Of a DNA stretch of 64,000 bases, positions 51,269 through 61,485 are shown one piece after another (the stretch's first letter is position 1; every line of letters starts with the position of its first letter). Made by a program: the position numbers and the translations under genes. The notes under the pieces are model-generated. The model saw only the letters and a program-made list of their open reading frames with translations. It was not told the DNA's origin and did no database searches. This stretch comes from Paenibacillus mesophilus (GTDB lineage Bacteria > Bacillota > Bacilli > Paenibacillales > NBRC-103111): NCBI RefSeq assembly GCF_005938385.1, contig NZ_VCRA01000006.1, forward strand, positions 394,026 through 458,025, in the 5' to 3' direction.

Positions 51269-52443
51269 TAATGGTGGAACAACCGTACGCCCGAGTAAGC
51301 CATAACCATGCCGTAATCGTTCGCCGCCTGTACGACTTCCTCGTCGCGCATCGAGCTGCCCGCCTGGATCACGTAGCGCACGCCGCTGCGGCTCGCTCTG
51401 TCGATATTGTCGCGGAACGGAAGGAAGGCGTCGGAGCCGTAGGATACGTTAGTGAGTCCTTTCAGCCATTCCCGCTTTTCGTCCGGCGTAAGGCGCTGCG
51501 GCACTTCCTCGAAGCAGGCTTCCCAGCTCGCCTGTTCCACTTTCGTAAGCTCATCCTCAAGCCACAGGTCGATCGCGTTGTTTTGCTCCGGACGGGACAG
51601 TCCTTGGCGGAACTTCATGTTCAGCGCGGTCGGATGCTGGCGCAAATACCAACGGTCGGCCTTGTCCCCGGCAAGACGGGTGCAATGAATGCGGGACTGC
51701 TGTCCGGCGCCGATGCCGATCGTTTGACCGTCCAGCGCGTAGCAGATCGAGTTCGATTGCGTATATTTCAGCGTAATGAGCGAGACGAGCATGTCGCGCT
51801 TCGCTTCTTCGGTCAATTCTTTGTTGTTCGTTACGATATGATCGAACACCGAGGCGTCGATAACGCCGTTATTGCGCTCCTGCTGCATCTTCAGGCCAAA
51901 CAAGGTCCGGGTTTCGATCGGTGCCGGCACGTAATTCGGATCGATCTCCAGGATGAGGAACTTGCCGCCCTTCTTCGCTTTCAGGATGTCGAGCGCTTCC
52001 TCGCTGTAACCCGGGGCAACGATCAGGTCGGACACCTCGCGCTTCAGCAGCTTGGCCGTCGATTCGTCCACGATGTCGCTGAGCGCCGCGGCGTCGCCAA
52101 AGGAGGACATCCGGTCCGCTCCGCGTGCGCGGGCATAGGCGGTAGCCAGCTCGGACAGCTCCAAGCCTTCCACGAAATAAGCTTTCTTCAGCGTGTCGCT
52201 CAGTGGAGCATACACAGCGGCTCCTGCCGGGCTGACATGCTTGAACGAGGCCGCCGCAGGCAAGCCGGTCGCTTGGCGCAGCTCGCGTACGAGCTGGAAC
52301 GCGTTCAGCGCGTCCAGCAGGTTGATGAAGCCGGGGTCGCCGTTCAGCACGCGGATCGGCAGCTCGCCTGCGCCATCCTGGTACAGCTTCGCTTCTTTTT
52401 GGTGCGGGTTCATTCCGTAACGCAAATGAATTTCGTTTGGCAT
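51268..52443 (-). CDS. purH: Stand-alone AICAR formyltransferase (PurV-like, lacks IMP cyclohydrolase domain)
   Basis: A 391-residue protein that transfers a formyl group from 10-formyl-THF to AICAR. It starts at once with IHLRYGMNPHQKEAKLYQ, a sequence that lies about 200 residues inside bifunctional PurH, so the N-terminal MGS-like cyclohydrolase domain is absent. The catalytic Lys-His is in ASFKHVSPAGAAVYAPL. The C-terminal half has SNSICYALDGQTIGIGAGQQ and DAFLPFRDNIDRA. GAAGGATGG precedes the ATG. The missing activity is supplied by the neighbouring purO. Confidence 0.93.
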   Translation of the reverse strand: MPNEIHLRYGMNPHQKEAKLYQDGAGELPIRVLNGDPGFINLLDALNAFQLVRELRQATGLPAAASFKHVSPAGAAVYAPLSDTLKKAYFVEGLELSELATAYARARGADRMSSFGDAAALSDIVDESTAKLLKREVSDLIVAPGYSEEALDILKAKKGGKFLILEIDPNYVPAPIETRTLFGLKMQQERNNGVIDASVFDHIVTNNKELTEEAKRDMLVSLITLKYTQSNSICYALDGQTIGIGAGQQSRIHCTRLAGDKADRWYLRQHPTALNMKFRQGLSRPEQNNAIDLWLEDELTKVEQASWEACFEEVPQRLTPDEKREWLKGLTNVSYGSDAFLPFRDNIDRASRSGVRYVIQAGSSMRDEEVVQAANDYGMVMAYSGVRLFHH

Positions 52444-52474
52444 CGTGGACCATCCTTCGATTTTTTTCGAAAAG

Positions 52475-52589
52475 CAAATAAGAGTCTTTTGGAACCGCAG
52501 AAATCCGTTCCGATAAGAGTCCCAAAAGACTCTTATTTGTAAACCACCCCGGCTAACCCGAGAAATAAGAGCCGCTAAGGCCTCTTATT
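52475..52589. repeat. Two AATAAGAG hairpins between purN and purH
   Basis: A perfect 18-bp inverted repeat (52475-52492 and 52522-52539; core CAAATAAGAGTCTTTTGG) is followed by a shorter palindrome (52564-52589; AATAAGAG...CTCTTATT). The second ends 9 bases from the purN stop codon. No U-tract follows on the minus strand, so these are not obvious terminators. Confidence 0.75.
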
Positions 52590-52597
52590 CATACAAA

Positions 52598-53215
52598 TTA
52601 CTGTTTCCAGTTCACCCGTCGGCCATCGCCGCTGAGCGTAACTTTACCGTCCCGAATTCCCTGGATCACATACGGATATAGCTGGTGCTCCACCGGATGA
52701 ATCTTCGCGGCCACCGTATCCGCTGTATCGCCTTCCGACAGCTCAACCGTGCGCTGGGCGATGATCGGCCCCGTGTCCATGCCTCCGTCGACAAAGTGGA
52801 CCGTTACGCCGGTAACCTTCACTCCGTACGCCACAGCTTGACCGATGGCGTCCAAGCCTGGAAATGCCGGGAGCAGCGAAGGGTGAATATTGATGATTCG
52901 TCCTTCGAACGGCCCCAGCATCGTATCGGATACGATCCGCATGTAGCCGGCCAGCACGATCAGGTCGATCCCCTTCTCCTGCAGCCGCTTCACGATTTCG
53001 GACTCATACGCCTCCTTGGAGGCATAATCCTTCGGACGGAAGGCAAACGTCTCGACGCCGGCCGCAGCCGCACGTTCCGTCACTTTCGCGCCCGGCTTAT
53101 CGCAGACAAGAAGCCCGACTTCTACATCGAGCTTCCCGGCTTGCACCGCGTCTACGATCGCCTGGAAGTTAGAACCGCTTCCCGAGGCGAACACCGCAAT
53201 GCGAAATGGCGCCAT
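52598..53215 (-). CDS. purN: Phosphoribosylglycinamide formyltransferase
   Basis: A 205-residue folate enzyme that formylates GAR with 10-formyl-THF, step 3 of the pathway. IAVFASGSGSNFQAIVDAV is the phosphate-binding start. The catalytic Asn109 and His111 are in INIHPSLLPAFPG, and the catalytic Asp is in FVDGGMDTGPI. The ATG at 53215 overlaps the purM stop (TGATG). No formate-dependent PurT is present in the window. Confidence 0.95.
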   Translation of the reverse strand: MAPFRIAVFASGSGSNFQAIVDAVQAGKLDVEVGLLVCDKPGAKVTERAAAAGVETFAFRPKDYASKEAYESEIVKRLQEKGIDLIVLAGYMRIVSDTMLGPFEGRIINIHPSLLPAFPGLDAIGQAVAYGVKVTGVTVHFVDGGMDTGPIIAQRTVELSEGDTADTVAAKIHPVEHQLYPYVIQGIRDGKVTLSGDGRRVNWKQ

Positions 53216-54255
53216 CACACATCCGCTCCGTTAAACGTCACGATCTGCTCGCCTTCGGTAACGGTTCCGATCCGGTACGCCTTCTCACCATGCGACTCGG
53301 CCAATCGGAGCGCTTCTTCGGCTTGCTCCGCCGGAACGACGAGCACCATGCCGATGCCCATGTTGAACGTGCGGAACATATCGTTGTTCGTGACGGAACC
53401 GGCTTCCTGCAGCAGCTTGAAGATCGGCAATATCGGCCAAGAGCCGTAGTCGATCCGGACGTTGACACCCGCAGGCAGTACGCGCGGGATATTCTCCAGG
53501 AAACCGCCGCCCGTAATATGCGCCATTCCTTTAATATTCACTTGTTCGAGCATAGCCAGTATCGGCTTCACATAGATTTTGGTCGGCGCGAGCAGCGTAT
53601 CGCCGAGCTTGCCGCCCAGCTCCGCCACTTCATCCTGCAGCTTGTAGCCTTTGTCCTGAAGCAGCAGCTTGCGAACGAGCGAGAACCCGTTCGAGTGCAC
53701 TCCGCTTGATGCAAGGCCGATAACCGCATCGCCCGGAGCGATCGTCCGGCCGTCGATAATTTTCTTCTTGTCGACGATGCCTACCGTGAATCCGGCGATG
53801 TCATACTCGCCTTCGCCGTACATGCCGGGCATCTCCGCCGTCTCTCCGCCGATCAGCGAGCAGCCGGACTGCAGACAGCCGTCGGCGATCCCTTTGACGA
53901 TCGCTTCGATTTTTTCCGGTACGACTTTGTCGCAAGCCAGATAGTCGAGGAAAAAGAGCGGCTCCGCTCCTTGCACGACGATATCGTTGACGCACATCGC
54001 CACCGCGTCGATGCCGATCGTATCGTGCTTGTCCATCGCGAAGGCGATCTTCAGCTTCGTGCCGACGCCGTCCGTTCCGGACACGAGCACCGGCTCCTCG
54101 TATTTGTCCTTGTTCAGGCCGAACAACGCCCCGAATCCGCCGAGCTCCGTGAGCACTTCCGGGCGGAACGTCTTCTGCACGTGCTTCTTCATCCGGACGA
54201 CGGCTTCGTTGCCCGCCGCGATGTCCACTCCCGCTTGCTTATACGCTTCCGACAA
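53215..54255 (-). CDS. purM: Phosphoribosylformylglycinamidine cyclo-ligase (AIR synthetase)
   Basis: A 346-residue ATP-dependent enzyme that closes FGAM to AIR, step 5. Motifs are [45 protein letters not shown] and [17 protein letters not shown]. It begins with TTG at 54255 after AAGGAG. It overlaps purN by one base and follows purF by 42 bases. Confidence 0.95.
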   Translation of the reverse strand: MSEAYKQAGVDIAAGNEAVVRMKKHVQKTFRPEVLTELGGFGALFGLNKDKYEEPVLVSGTDGVGTKLKIAFAMDKHDTIGIDAVAMCVNDIVVQGAEPLFFLDYLACDKVVPEKIEAIVKGIADGCLQSGCSLIGGETAEMPGMYGEGEYDIAGFTVGIVDKKKIIDGRTIAPGDAVIGLASSGVHSNGFSLVRKLLLQDKGYKLQDEVAELGGKLGDTLLAPTKIYVKPILAMLEQVNIKGMAHITGGGFLENIPRVLPAGVNVRIDYGSWPILPIFKLLQEAGSVTNNDMFRTFNMGIGMVLVVPAEQAEEALRLAESHGEKAYRIGTVTEGEQIVTFNGADV

Positions 54256-54297
54256 ACTCGTTCACTCCTTGAGATAGGTGGTAAAAGTATTTATGGT

Positions 54298-55788
54298 TCA
54301 GTCGCAGCCGCCGCATGCCGCAGCGGCGTTCTCTTCGTTCGGCACCTGCGTCGGATAGACGTTGTCGAAGCAAGCGGTGCAATGCCCGCCATGCTCTTCG
54401 TCGGACAGCCTTCCGATCGATTCGATCAAGCCTTCCTTCGACAGGAAATGAAGCGAGTCCGCATTGATCGCCTTGCGGATTTCCTCGATCGATTTCTGCG
54501 AGGCGATCAATTCTTTCCGGTCCGGCGTATCGATGCCGTAGAAGCACGGATTTTTGAACGGCGGCGAGCTGATGCGCACGTGCACTTCCTTCGCTCCCGC
54601 TTCCCTCAGCAGATTGACGATCCGAAGCGAGGTCGTGCCCCGTACGATCGAATCGTCGATCATGACGACACGCTTGCCTTCCACGACTTTGCGGACGGCG
54701 CTCAGCTTCATCTTGACGCCCTGCTCGCGCAGCTCCTGGCTCGGCTGGATGAAAGTCCGGCCGGTATAACGGTTCTTGATCAATCCGAGCTCATACGGAA
54801 TGCCTGTCTGCTCGGCATACCCGATGGCCGCGGAAATGCTTGAATCCGGTACGCCCGTTACGATGTCGGCATCCACGAACGATTCCATCGCCAGCTGCCG
54901 TCCCATCCGTTTGCGCGCGCTGTGCACGTTGACCGCGTCGATATCGCTGTCCGGGCGGGAGAAGTAAATGTATTCCATCGCACATACGGCACGTTTCAGC
55001 GAAGGGGAGAACCGTTCTTCCTTCATCCCTGCGGCATCCAGAATAAGCAGCTCGCCCGGCTCGACATCGCGAACGTATTCCGCGCCTACCGCGTCGAAGG
55101 CGCATGTCTCCGAGGCGAATATCCAAGCGCCGCCCAGCTTTCCGAGTACGAAAGGCCGCAAGCCGTGCGGGTCTCTCGCCGCGATCAGCTTGCCGTTCGT
55201 CATGAACAGGAATGCATACGCTCCGTTCAGCTCGGCAAGTGCATCCCGTACCGCTTCCACGATATCGTCGTGCTGCGAACGGGCGATCAGATGCGCGACG
55301 ACTTCCGTATCGCTCGACGTTTGGAAAATCGAGCCTTGACGCTCTAATCTTTTACGGATTTCCGGCGCGTTGACGATATTACCGTTCGTCGCTACGGCGA
55401 GGTCGCCCTCCCGGTATTTGAACACGAGCGGCTGGGCGTTCGCCAGCTTGCTCTCGCCCGCGGTGGAGTAGCGGACATGCGAAATGGCTACAGGCCCCTC
55501 GAGCGAGGCGAGCAAGTCGTTGTCGAACACTTCCTTGACGAGTCCCATGCCGCGATGGTAATGGAACCCGCTCCCGTCGGTCGTACAGATGCCTCCGCTT
55601 TCCTGGCCTCTGTGCTGGAGAGCGTGCAAGCCGTAATAGCACAAATGGGAAGCTTCGGGATGTCCGTACACCCCGAAGACGCCGCATTCTTCCTTCAATT
55701 TATCGAACAAGTTTTCGCGATTGATGCCTTCATTGTAAAAGTCCCCGGTCCATAGCGGTGCTGCGGGATACTTTATTGCATCAAGCAT
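54298..55788 (-). CDS. purF: Amidophosphoribosyltransferase
   Basis: A 496-residue enzyme that makes phosphoribosylamine from PRPP and glutamine, the committed step. As in B. subtilis the protein has a propeptide: the nucleophile is Cys35 in [11 protein letters not shown], exposed after cleavage. The glutaminase domain includes [12 protein letters not shown]; the PRPP motif is [15 protein letters not shown]. The C-terminal cysteines [10 protein letters not shown] and CGGCD, with an upstream Cys, fit the oxygen-sensitive 4Fe-4S cluster of this class. The ATG at 55788 overlaps purL by 16 bases. Confidence 0.95.
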   Translation of the reverse strand: MLDAIKYPAAPLWTGDFYNEGINRENLFDKLKEECGVFGVYGHPEASHLCYYGLHALQHRGQESGGICTTDGSGFHYHRGMGLVKEVFDNDLLASLEGPVAISHVRYSTAGESKLANAQPLVFKYREGDLAVATNGNIVNAPEIRKRLERQGSIFQTSSDTEVVAHLIARSQHDDIVEAVRDALAELNGAYAFLFMTNGKLIAARDPHGLRPFVLGKLGGAWIFASETCAFDAVGAEYVRDVEPGELLILDAAGMKEERFSPSLKRAVCAMEYIYFSRPDSDIDAVNVHSARKRMGRQLAMESFVDADIVTGVPDSSISAAIGYAEQTGIPYELGLIKNRYTGRTFIQPSQELREQGVKMKLSAVRKVVEGKRVVMIDDSIVRGTTSLRIVNLLREAGAKEVHVRISSPPFKNPCFYGIDTPDRKELIASQKSIEEIRKAINADSLHFLSKEGLIESIGRLSDEEHGGHCTACFDNVYPTQVPNEENAAAACGGCD

Positions 55789-58016
55789 GGGATCGCATCC
55801 TTCCAAACCTTTTCTAGCTGAGCGACAGGCGACTGGATGGCTTGTTTCGCGTTGATTTCGATTTGCAAATCTTGGCCTTGCACATTGCCGATATTCCGGA
55901 CCGGAACGCCATTGCCGGCGATCCATGCTTCGAGCTCCGCCGCTTTCTCGGGAGAAGCGCTGAGCACGATGCGGGATTGGCTTTCGCTGAACAGCTCGAT
56001 GTCGGAGCGCAATTCCGTCTTCACGTTTACTTTCGCGCCGATTCGGCCGCTGATGCACGATTCCGCCAGCGCAGCCGCGAGTCCGCCTTCGGACAAGTCG
56101 TGCGCGGAAGCGACGAGACCTTTCTGGATCGCGCCGAGAACCGTATCAAGCAGCTTCTTCTCGGTGTCGAGATCGATTTGCGGCGGGCGGCCTTCCGTAA
56201 CGCCGTGCACCACTTTCTGGAACTCGCTTCCGCCGAGCTCCGCTTTCGTCTCGCCGAGCAGCAGGATGACGTCGCCTTCCTTCTTGAAGCCTTGCGTCGT
56301 TATATGATCGAGATCGTGAACAAGACCGACCATGCCGATAACCGGCGTAGGATAAATCGCGCCCTTCGCGTTCTCGTTGTACAAGCTCACGTTGCCGCCG
56401 ATGACCGGGGCGTTCAGCTTCCGGCAAGCTTCGGAAATGCCGTCGGCCGCTTTCTCGAGCTGCCAGAAAATTTCCGGCTTCTCCGGGCTGCCGAAGTTCA
56501 GGTTGTCCGTAATGGCGAGCGGCTCCGCACCCGAGCATACGATATTGCGCGCGGCTTCGGCTACGGCGATCGCTCCACCGACTTCCGGATCGAGGTACAC
56601 GTAGCGGCCGTTGCAGTCCGTTGTCATAGCAAGCGCCTTGCGGGTTCCGGTTACGCCTACGACCGCGGCGTCGGAGCCCGGACGTACATACGTGCTCGTC
56701 CGTACCATGTAATCGTATTGGTTGTACACCCATTCCTTGCTTGCGACCGTCGGGGACGCCAGCACTTTCTTGAGCGCATCGGTCAAATCGGCGACTTCCG
56801 CATAGCGGGTCGTATCGATCGACGCTTGCTTCTCGTAGTATGCCGGTACTTTGGACGGTTTGTTGTATACCGGGCACTCGTCGACGAGCGCTTTAACCGG
56901 CAAATCGCCGACCAGCTGGCCTTTGTGGAACAGCTTCAAGCTGCCGTCGTCGGTCACTTTTCCGACCTTGGCGCAGATCAGTCCCCAACGCTCGAAAATT
57001 TCTTTCGCTTGCGCCTCATGCTCCGGCTTCACGACGAACAGCATCCGTTCCTGCGATTCCGACAGCATCATTTCGTAAGGCGTCATGCCTTCTTCACGCT
57101 GCGGCACTTCGTCCAGGTACAGCTCCATGCCGTTGCCGGCCTTGCTCGCCATCTCCGAGCTGGAGCAGGTCAAGCCAGCCGCGCCCATATCTTGAATACC
57201 TACGACGATACCGGAATTGATCAGCTCGAGCGTCGCTTCCAGCACGAGCTTCTCCATGAACGGATCTCCTACTTGAACCGCCGGACGCTTCGCTTCCGAT
57301 TCCGCCGTCAGCTCCTCGGAGGCGAAAGTCGCTCCATGGATGCCGTCGCGGCCGGTAGCGGGACCGACGTAAAACACCGGGTTGCCTACGCCTTGCGCAA
57401 CGCCCTTTTGAATTTTATCGTGATCGATGAGACCTACGCACATCGCATTAACCAGAGGATTGCCTTCGTAGCTTTCGTCGAACATGATCTCACCGGCTAC
57501 GGTCGGAATGCCGATACAGTTGCCGTATCCGGCGATGCCCGATACGACATGCTCGAACAAGTATTTCACACGGTCGTTCTCAAGCGACCCGAAGCGAAGC
57601 GAGTTGAGCAGCGCCACCGGACGCGCGCCCATCGAGAAAATATCGCGGATAATGCCGCCTACGCCGGTTGCCGCGCCTTGGTAAGGCTCGATCGCCGAAG
57701 GGTGGTTGTGGCTTTCGATTTTGAATACGACGGCTTGATTGTCGCCGATATCGACGATGCCCGCACCTTCGCCCGGTCCCATCAGGACGCGGGGTCCGGT
57801 GATCGGGAACCGTTTCAGAATCGGCTTGGAGTTTTTGTACGAGCAGTGCTCGGACCACATGACGCTGAATACGCCGATTTCCACGTAGTTCGGCTTCCGT
57901 CCGAGGAAACCGCAAATGAGATCGTACTCGCTGTCGGTTACGCCCATTTGCTTGTAAATTTTCTGCTCCGCGATTTGTTCCGCCGTAGGTTCCTTAACGG
58001 ACAACTGCTGCGCCAT
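55773..58016 (-). CDS. purL: Phosphoribosylformylglycinamidine synthase, large subunit
   Basis: A 747-residue ATP-dependent synthase that aminates FGAR to FGAM, step 4. It is the small PurL form that works with PurQ and PurS. Motifs are [58 protein letters not shown] and [16 protein letters not shown]. Its start overlaps purQ by 23 bases and its end overlaps purF by 16 bases. GGAGGG precedes the ATG. Confidence 0.96.
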   Translation of the reverse strand: MAQQLSVKEPTAEQIAEQKIYKQMGVTDSEYDLICGFLGRKPNYVEIGVFSVMWSEHCSYKNSKPILKRFPITGPRVLMGPGEGAGIVDIGDNQAVVFKIESHNHPSAIEPYQGAATGVGGIIRDIFSMGARPVALLNSLRFGSLENDRVKYLFEHVVSGIAGYGNCIGIPTVAGEIMFDESYEGNPLVNAMCVGLIDHDKIQKGVAQGVGNPVFYVGPATGRDGIHGATFASEELTAESEAKRPAVQVGDPFMEKLVLEATLELINSGIVVGIQDMGAAGLTCSSSEMASKAGNGMELYLDEVPQREEGMTPYEMMLSESQERMLFVVKPEHEAQAKEIFERWGLICAKVGKVTDDGSLKLFHKGQLVGDLPVKALVDECPVYNKPSKVPAYYEKQASIDTTRYAEVADLTDALKKVLASPTVASKEWVYNQYDYMVRTSTYVRPGSDAAVVGVTGTRKALAMTTDCNGRYVYLDPEVGGAIAVAEAARNIVCSGAEPLAITDNLNFGSPEKPEIFWQLEKAADGISEACRKLNAPVIGGNVSLYNENAKGAIYPTPVIGMVGLVHDLDHITTQGFKKEGDVILLLGETKAELGGSEFQKVVHGVTEGRPPQIDLDTEKKLLDTVLGAIQKGLVASAHDLSEGGLAAALAESCISGRIGAKVNVKTELRSDIELFSESQSRIVLSASPEKAAELEAWIAGNGVPVRNIGNVQGQDLQIEINAKQAIQSPVAQLEKVWKDAIPCLMQ

Positions 58017-58686
58017 GTTTTTCCCTCCATGCGTTCAAAATCGACGTAAACATCCGTTTGCCGTCCTCCGAGCCGAGCAGTTGATCGACAGCCCGCTCCG
58101 GGTGAGGCATCATGCCTACTACGTTGCCTTGCTTGTTGCTGATGCCGGCGATATCGTCCACCGAGCCGTTCGGATTTTCGCCGTGGTAACGGAATACGAT
58201 CTGGTTGTTCGCTTTCAGCTCTGCGAGCGTCGCATCGTCGCAGTAGTAATTGCCTTCGCCGTGCGCGATCGGAATGTCGATCAGCTCCCCAGCCGAATAT
58301 TGCGTCGTGAACGGGTTCTTGTTGTTGTCCACGCGCAACGTCGCCGAATGGCAGCGGAATTTGAGCGTCTTGTTGCGCAGCATGGCGCCCGGAAGGAGAC
58401 CCGACTCCAGCAAAATTTGAAAACCGTTGCAAATGCCGAGCACGAACTTTCCTTGCTCAGCCGCTTTGACGACCTCGGCCATAACCGGAGCGAAGCGGGA
58501 AATCGCGCCGCAGCGCAAGTAATCTCCGTACGAGAACCCCCCGGGAACGAGGATGGCGTCATATTTGGACAGATCGGTAGTCGTATGCCAAACGTATTCG
58601 ACCGGTTGCCCGATTGTTTGCTCGACCGCCTTGAAGCAGTCGATGTCGCAGTTCGAACCGGGAAAAACGAGAACCGCAAAATTCAT
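57994..58686 (-). CDS. purQ: FGAM synthase glutaminase subunit
   Basis: A 230-residue class I glutamine amidotransferase that feeds ammonia to PurL. The nucleophile is Cys86 in [16 protein letters not shown], and the His-Glu pair is in [14 protein letters not shown] near residue 200. [18 protein letters not shown] is typical of PurQ. AAGGAGGG precedes the ATG. It overlaps purL by 23 bases. Confidence 0.96.
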   Translation of the reverse strand: MNFAVLVFPGSNCDIDCFKAVEQTIGQPVEYVWHTTTDLSKYDAILVPGGFSYGDYLRCGAISRFAPVMAEVVKAAEQGKFVLGICNGFQILLESGLLPGAMLRNKTLKFRCHSATLRVDNNKNPFTTQYSAGELIDIPIAHGEGNYYCDDATLAELKANNQIVFRYHGENPNGSVDDIAGISNKQGNVVGMMPHPERAVDQLLGSEDGKRMFTSILNAWREKHGAAVVR

Positions 58687-58725
58687 GGGTCGGTACCCTC
58701 CTTATACTGTGCTTGCTACTTGCGA

Positions 58726-58971
58726 TTATAACGAAAGCTCGAAACGATAGTCTTCGATAACGGTGTTGGCAAGCAGCTTCTCGCACATCGCTTTGACGCG
58801 GGTTTCCGCTTCCGATCGATCGTTCGTGTCCAGTTCCAGTTCCATATATTTGCCGATGCGCACTTTGCCGACTTCCGCGAAGCCCATCGAGTGCAGGGCG
58901 CCTTGAACGGCGCTGCCTTGCGGGTCGAGTACGTTTTGCTTGATCGTCACGTAGACGGTTGCTTTAATCAT
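58726..58971 (-). CDS. purS: FGAM synthase subunit PurS
   Basis: An 81-residue protein that bridges PurQ and PurL in the three-subunit FGAM synthase. The family patterns KATVYVTIKQNVLDPQGSAV and ALHSMGFAEVGKVRIGKYM are clear. The ATG at 58971 follows GAGGAA. It is 39 bases before purQ. Confidence 0.95.
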   Translation of the reverse strand: MIKATVYVTIKQNVLDPQGSAVQGALHSMGFAEVGKVRIGKYMELELDTNDRSEAETRVKAMCEKLLANTVIEDYRFELSL

Positions 58972-59014
58972 GGGAAAGTTCCTCCTCAATATATCGATCG
59001 ATAATAACTCGTGC

Positions 59015-59905
59015 TTACACCCCGGTCAAGCGGTTTAAAATATCTCGGTAACGGCGCGACGTCTCTTCCACGACCGAAGCCGGAAGCGGGTTGGGCTCGC
59101 TGTTTTTGTCCCAGTCGGAGTTGGATAAATACGTGCGCACCGGCTCTTTGTCCATGCTGTCGATCTCGATGTCGAGCTCGTAGTTTTCTTTCGCCCAGAA
59201 ACGCGACGAGTCCGGCGTGAAAATTTCGTCGATCAGAATCACTTTGCCGTCGACGAGGCCGAATTCGAACTTCGTGTCGGCCAGCACGATGCCGCGCTCC
59301 TGACAGTAGGCGTGGGCATATTCGTACAGCTTCAGGCTCTTCTCGCGAAGCTCCGCCGCGATTTCCTTGCCGACCAGCTCTTCCATCCGCTCGAACGAAA
59401 TGTCTTCGTCATGGCCGACATCGTTCTTGGCCGCGGGGGTAAAAATCGGCTGCGGGAACTTCTCGTTTTTGCGCATCCCTTCAGGGAGCTTAATGCCGTT
59501 AATTTCGCCCGTTTTCTGGTATTGTCTCCAGCCGCCGCCCGTAATATAGCCGCGGACGACGCATTCGATGTCGATGCGCTGCGCCTTCTTCGTTACCATG
59601 AAGCGGTGCTTCATGATGTCCGCGTCGCGGATCAGACCTGCCGGAAGCTTCTCCAGATCGGCATGGATCAGATGGCTCTCCATAAAATCCGCCGTCTGCG
59701 CGAACCAGAATTTGCTTACCTGGTTCAGCACGTTGCCCTTGTCCGGCACGGCTGGACTGAGCACGTAATCGAAAGCGGATATCCGGTCGGTCACGACAAT
59801 GAGGAAATGCTCTCCCAAATCGTAGATTTCCCGTACTTTTCCTTTATAAAGCAGCGGTGCGTTCACATAATCCGCAGCGGTCGAAATCGCCGTCTCTTGG
59901 CTCAA
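59015..59905 (-). CDS. purC: SAICAR synthetase
   Basis: A 296-residue ATP-dependent ligase that joins aspartate to CAIR, step 7. Motifs are LLYKGKVREIYDLGEHFLIV, TDRISAFDYVLSPAVPDKG, RGYITGGGWRQYQKTGEING and VLADTKFEFGLVDGKVILID. It begins with TTG at 59905 after AAAGGAGG. It is longer than the ~240-residue Bacillus enzyme, resembling the type with an extra N-terminal and insert region. A 225-base gap with repeat array C separates it from purB. Confidence 0.94.
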   Translation of the reverse strand: MSQETAISTAADYVNAPLLYKGKVREIYDLGEHFLIVVTDRISAFDYVLSPAVPDKGNVLNQVSKFWFAQTADFMESHLIHADLEKLPAGLIRDADIMKHRFMVTKKAQRIDIECVVRGYITGGGWRQYQKTGEINGIKLPEGMRKNEKFPQPIFTPAAKNDVGHDEDISFERMEELVGKEIAAELREKSLKLYEYAHAYCQERGIVLADTKFEFGLVDGKVILIDEIFTPDSSRFWAKENYELDIEIDSMDKEPVRTYLSNSDWDKNSEPNPLPASVVEETSRRYRDILNRLTGV

Positions 59906-59926
59906 GGCGAAAGCCTCCTTTACGCG

Positions 59927-60115
59927 TTTAGCGGAACTTGAATCCGCTATAGTCGATGTTTCCGGTTATTTCCCACAAATAAAGGAACTGGCTTCCGTTA
60001 AACAACCATCTATAGGCCGTAAAAGGACTACAGCGGCGCTATAACGAATCGTAGTTCCGTTATAGCTTCAGCCGCAGCTATTTTCAAGCGAATAACGTAC
60101 TCCAGTTCCGCTATT
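59927..60115. repeat. Array C: four ~25-bp AGCGGAACT units, two forward and two inverted, between purB and purC
   Basis: The units are 59927-59950 and 59977-60000 forward, and 60039-60065 and 60091-60115 inverted. Each combines AGCGGAACT or its complement with a degenerate ATTCCGTTAT half. The array ends 15 bases from the purB stop and begins just beyond the purC ribosome binding site. It lies within the operon, so it should be present in the polycistronic RNA. Confidence 0.75.
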
Positions 60116-60130
60116 GCACAATCACTTCCA

Positions 60131-61426
60131 TTAGTTCAGGCCAAGACGCTCGAAGATCGTATCCACATGCTTCAAATGCCAGCTCGGATCGAAGCAATCC
60201 GCGATCTCCTCGGCCGACAGCTGCTCGCGGATGACGGAGTCGCTCTCGACGATGTCGCGGAACGAACGCTGCTCTTCCCAAGCCTGCATCGCCTTCGGCT
60301 GTACCGTGTCGTATGCTTGCTCTCTGCTGAAGCCTTTGTCGATCAGCTTCGTCATGACGCGTCCGGAGAACGGTACGTCGAACGTGCGCTTCATGTTGCG
60401 CAGCATGTTGTCCGGGAACACGGTCAAATTTTTGATAATGTTGCCGAGACGGTTCAGCATATAGTCAATCAAGATCGTCGAGTCCGGCAAAATGATCCGT
60501 TCCACGGACGAGTGGGAAATGTCGCGCTCGTGCCAGAGCGGAACGTTCTCGTAGGCAGAAATCATATGCCCGCGAATGACGCGGGACAAGCCGGAAATGC
60601 TTTCGCAGCCGATCGGATTGCGCTTGTGCGGCATCGCCGACGAGCCTTTCTGCCCTTTCGCGAACGGCTCCTCCACTTCGCGGAACTCGCTCTTCTGCAG
60701 GGCGCGGATTTCGGTGGCGAATTTGTCCAGCGACGTCGCGATCAATCCGATTGTCGCGATGTAGTGCGCATGGCGGTCGCGCTGAAGCGTCTGGGTCGAG
60801 ATCGGCGCCGACTTCGTGCCGAGCTTGCCGCATACGTACTCTTCGATGAACGGGTCCGCATTCGCATAGGTGCCGACGGCGCCGGAAATTTTGCCGAACT
60901 GGACGCCGTCAGCCGCCGCCCGGAACCGCTCCAGGTTGCGTTTCATTTCTTCGAGCCACAATGCCATCTTCAGGCCGAACGTCGTGGGCTCCGCGTGAAC
61001 GCCGTGAGTGCGGCCCATCATCGGGGTGTTTTTGTATTGAATCGCCTTGTCCCGCAAAATATCGATGAATTTGATCAGGTCTTTCTCGATGATCTCGTTC
61101 GCTTGACGAAGCAAATAGCCGAGCGCCGTATCGACGACGTCGGTAGAAGTCAGCCCGTAATGCACCCATTTGCGCTCCGCTCCGAGCGTCTCGGATACCG
61201 CCCGGGTGAAGGCGATAACGTCGTGACGGGTTTCCTCTTCGATTTCATAAATCCGTGCGATATCGAAGCCGGCCTTCTCGCGGAGAGCCTGAACGTCTTC
61301 CTTCGGGATAACTCCGAGCTCGGACCATGCTTCACAGGAAAGAATTTCGACTTCGAGCCAAGCTTTGAATTTGTTTTCTTCGGTCCAAATGGCGGCCATT
61401 TCCGGCCGGCTGTAACGTTGCAGCAT
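60131..61426 (-). CDS. purB: Adenylosuccinate lyase
   Basis: A 431-residue lyase that releases fumarate from SAICAR (step 8) and from adenylosuccinate in AMP synthesis. The fumarase/aspartase signature is [16 protein letters not shown], and [15 protein letters not shown] and [18 protein letters not shown] hold the active-site residues. GGAGGG precedes the ATG. It is 60 bases downstream of purK. Confidence 0.96.
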   Translation of the reverse strand: MLQRYSRPEMAAIWTEENKFKAWLEVEILSCEAWSELGVIPKEDVQALREKAGFDIARIYEIEEETRHDVIAFTRAVSETLGAERKWVHYGLTSTDVVDTALGYLLRQANEIIEKDLIKFIDILRDKAIQYKNTPMMGRTHGVHAEPTTFGLKMALWLEEMKRNLERFRAAADGVQFGKISGAVGTYANADPFIEEYVCGKLGTKSAPISTQTLQRDRHAHYIATIGLIATSLDKFATEIRALQKSEFREVEEPFAKGQKGSSAMPHKRNPIGCESISGLSRVIRGHMISAYENVPLWHERDISHSSVERIILPDSTILIDYMLNRLGNIIKNLTVFPDNMLRNMKRTFDVPFSGRVMTKLIDKGFSREQAYDTVQPKAMQAWEEQRSFRDIVESDSVIREQLSAEEIADCFDPSWHLKHVDTIFERLGLN

Positions 61427-61485
61427 TGCGGCTGATCCCTCCGATATGAAATCTCTTTATATGGTCAATCGTTTATTCCGTTAAG

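Noticed and set aside
55789..56058. 90-residue N-terminal extension of purF inside purL
   Set aside because: This is the purL C-terminal region read in another frame; PurF normally starts about 34 residues before its catalytic Cys, as the ATG at 55788 gives.
55842..58049. 735-codon open frame antisense to purL
   Set aside because: A shadow of purL in GC-rich codons. The translation is Arg/Asp/His-rich without any known motif, and purL is certain on the other strand. The same holds for long antisense frames at 49102-50397, 51271-52542, 60167-61435, 61753-63051, 8588-9904, 11999-13126 and 17063-18115.
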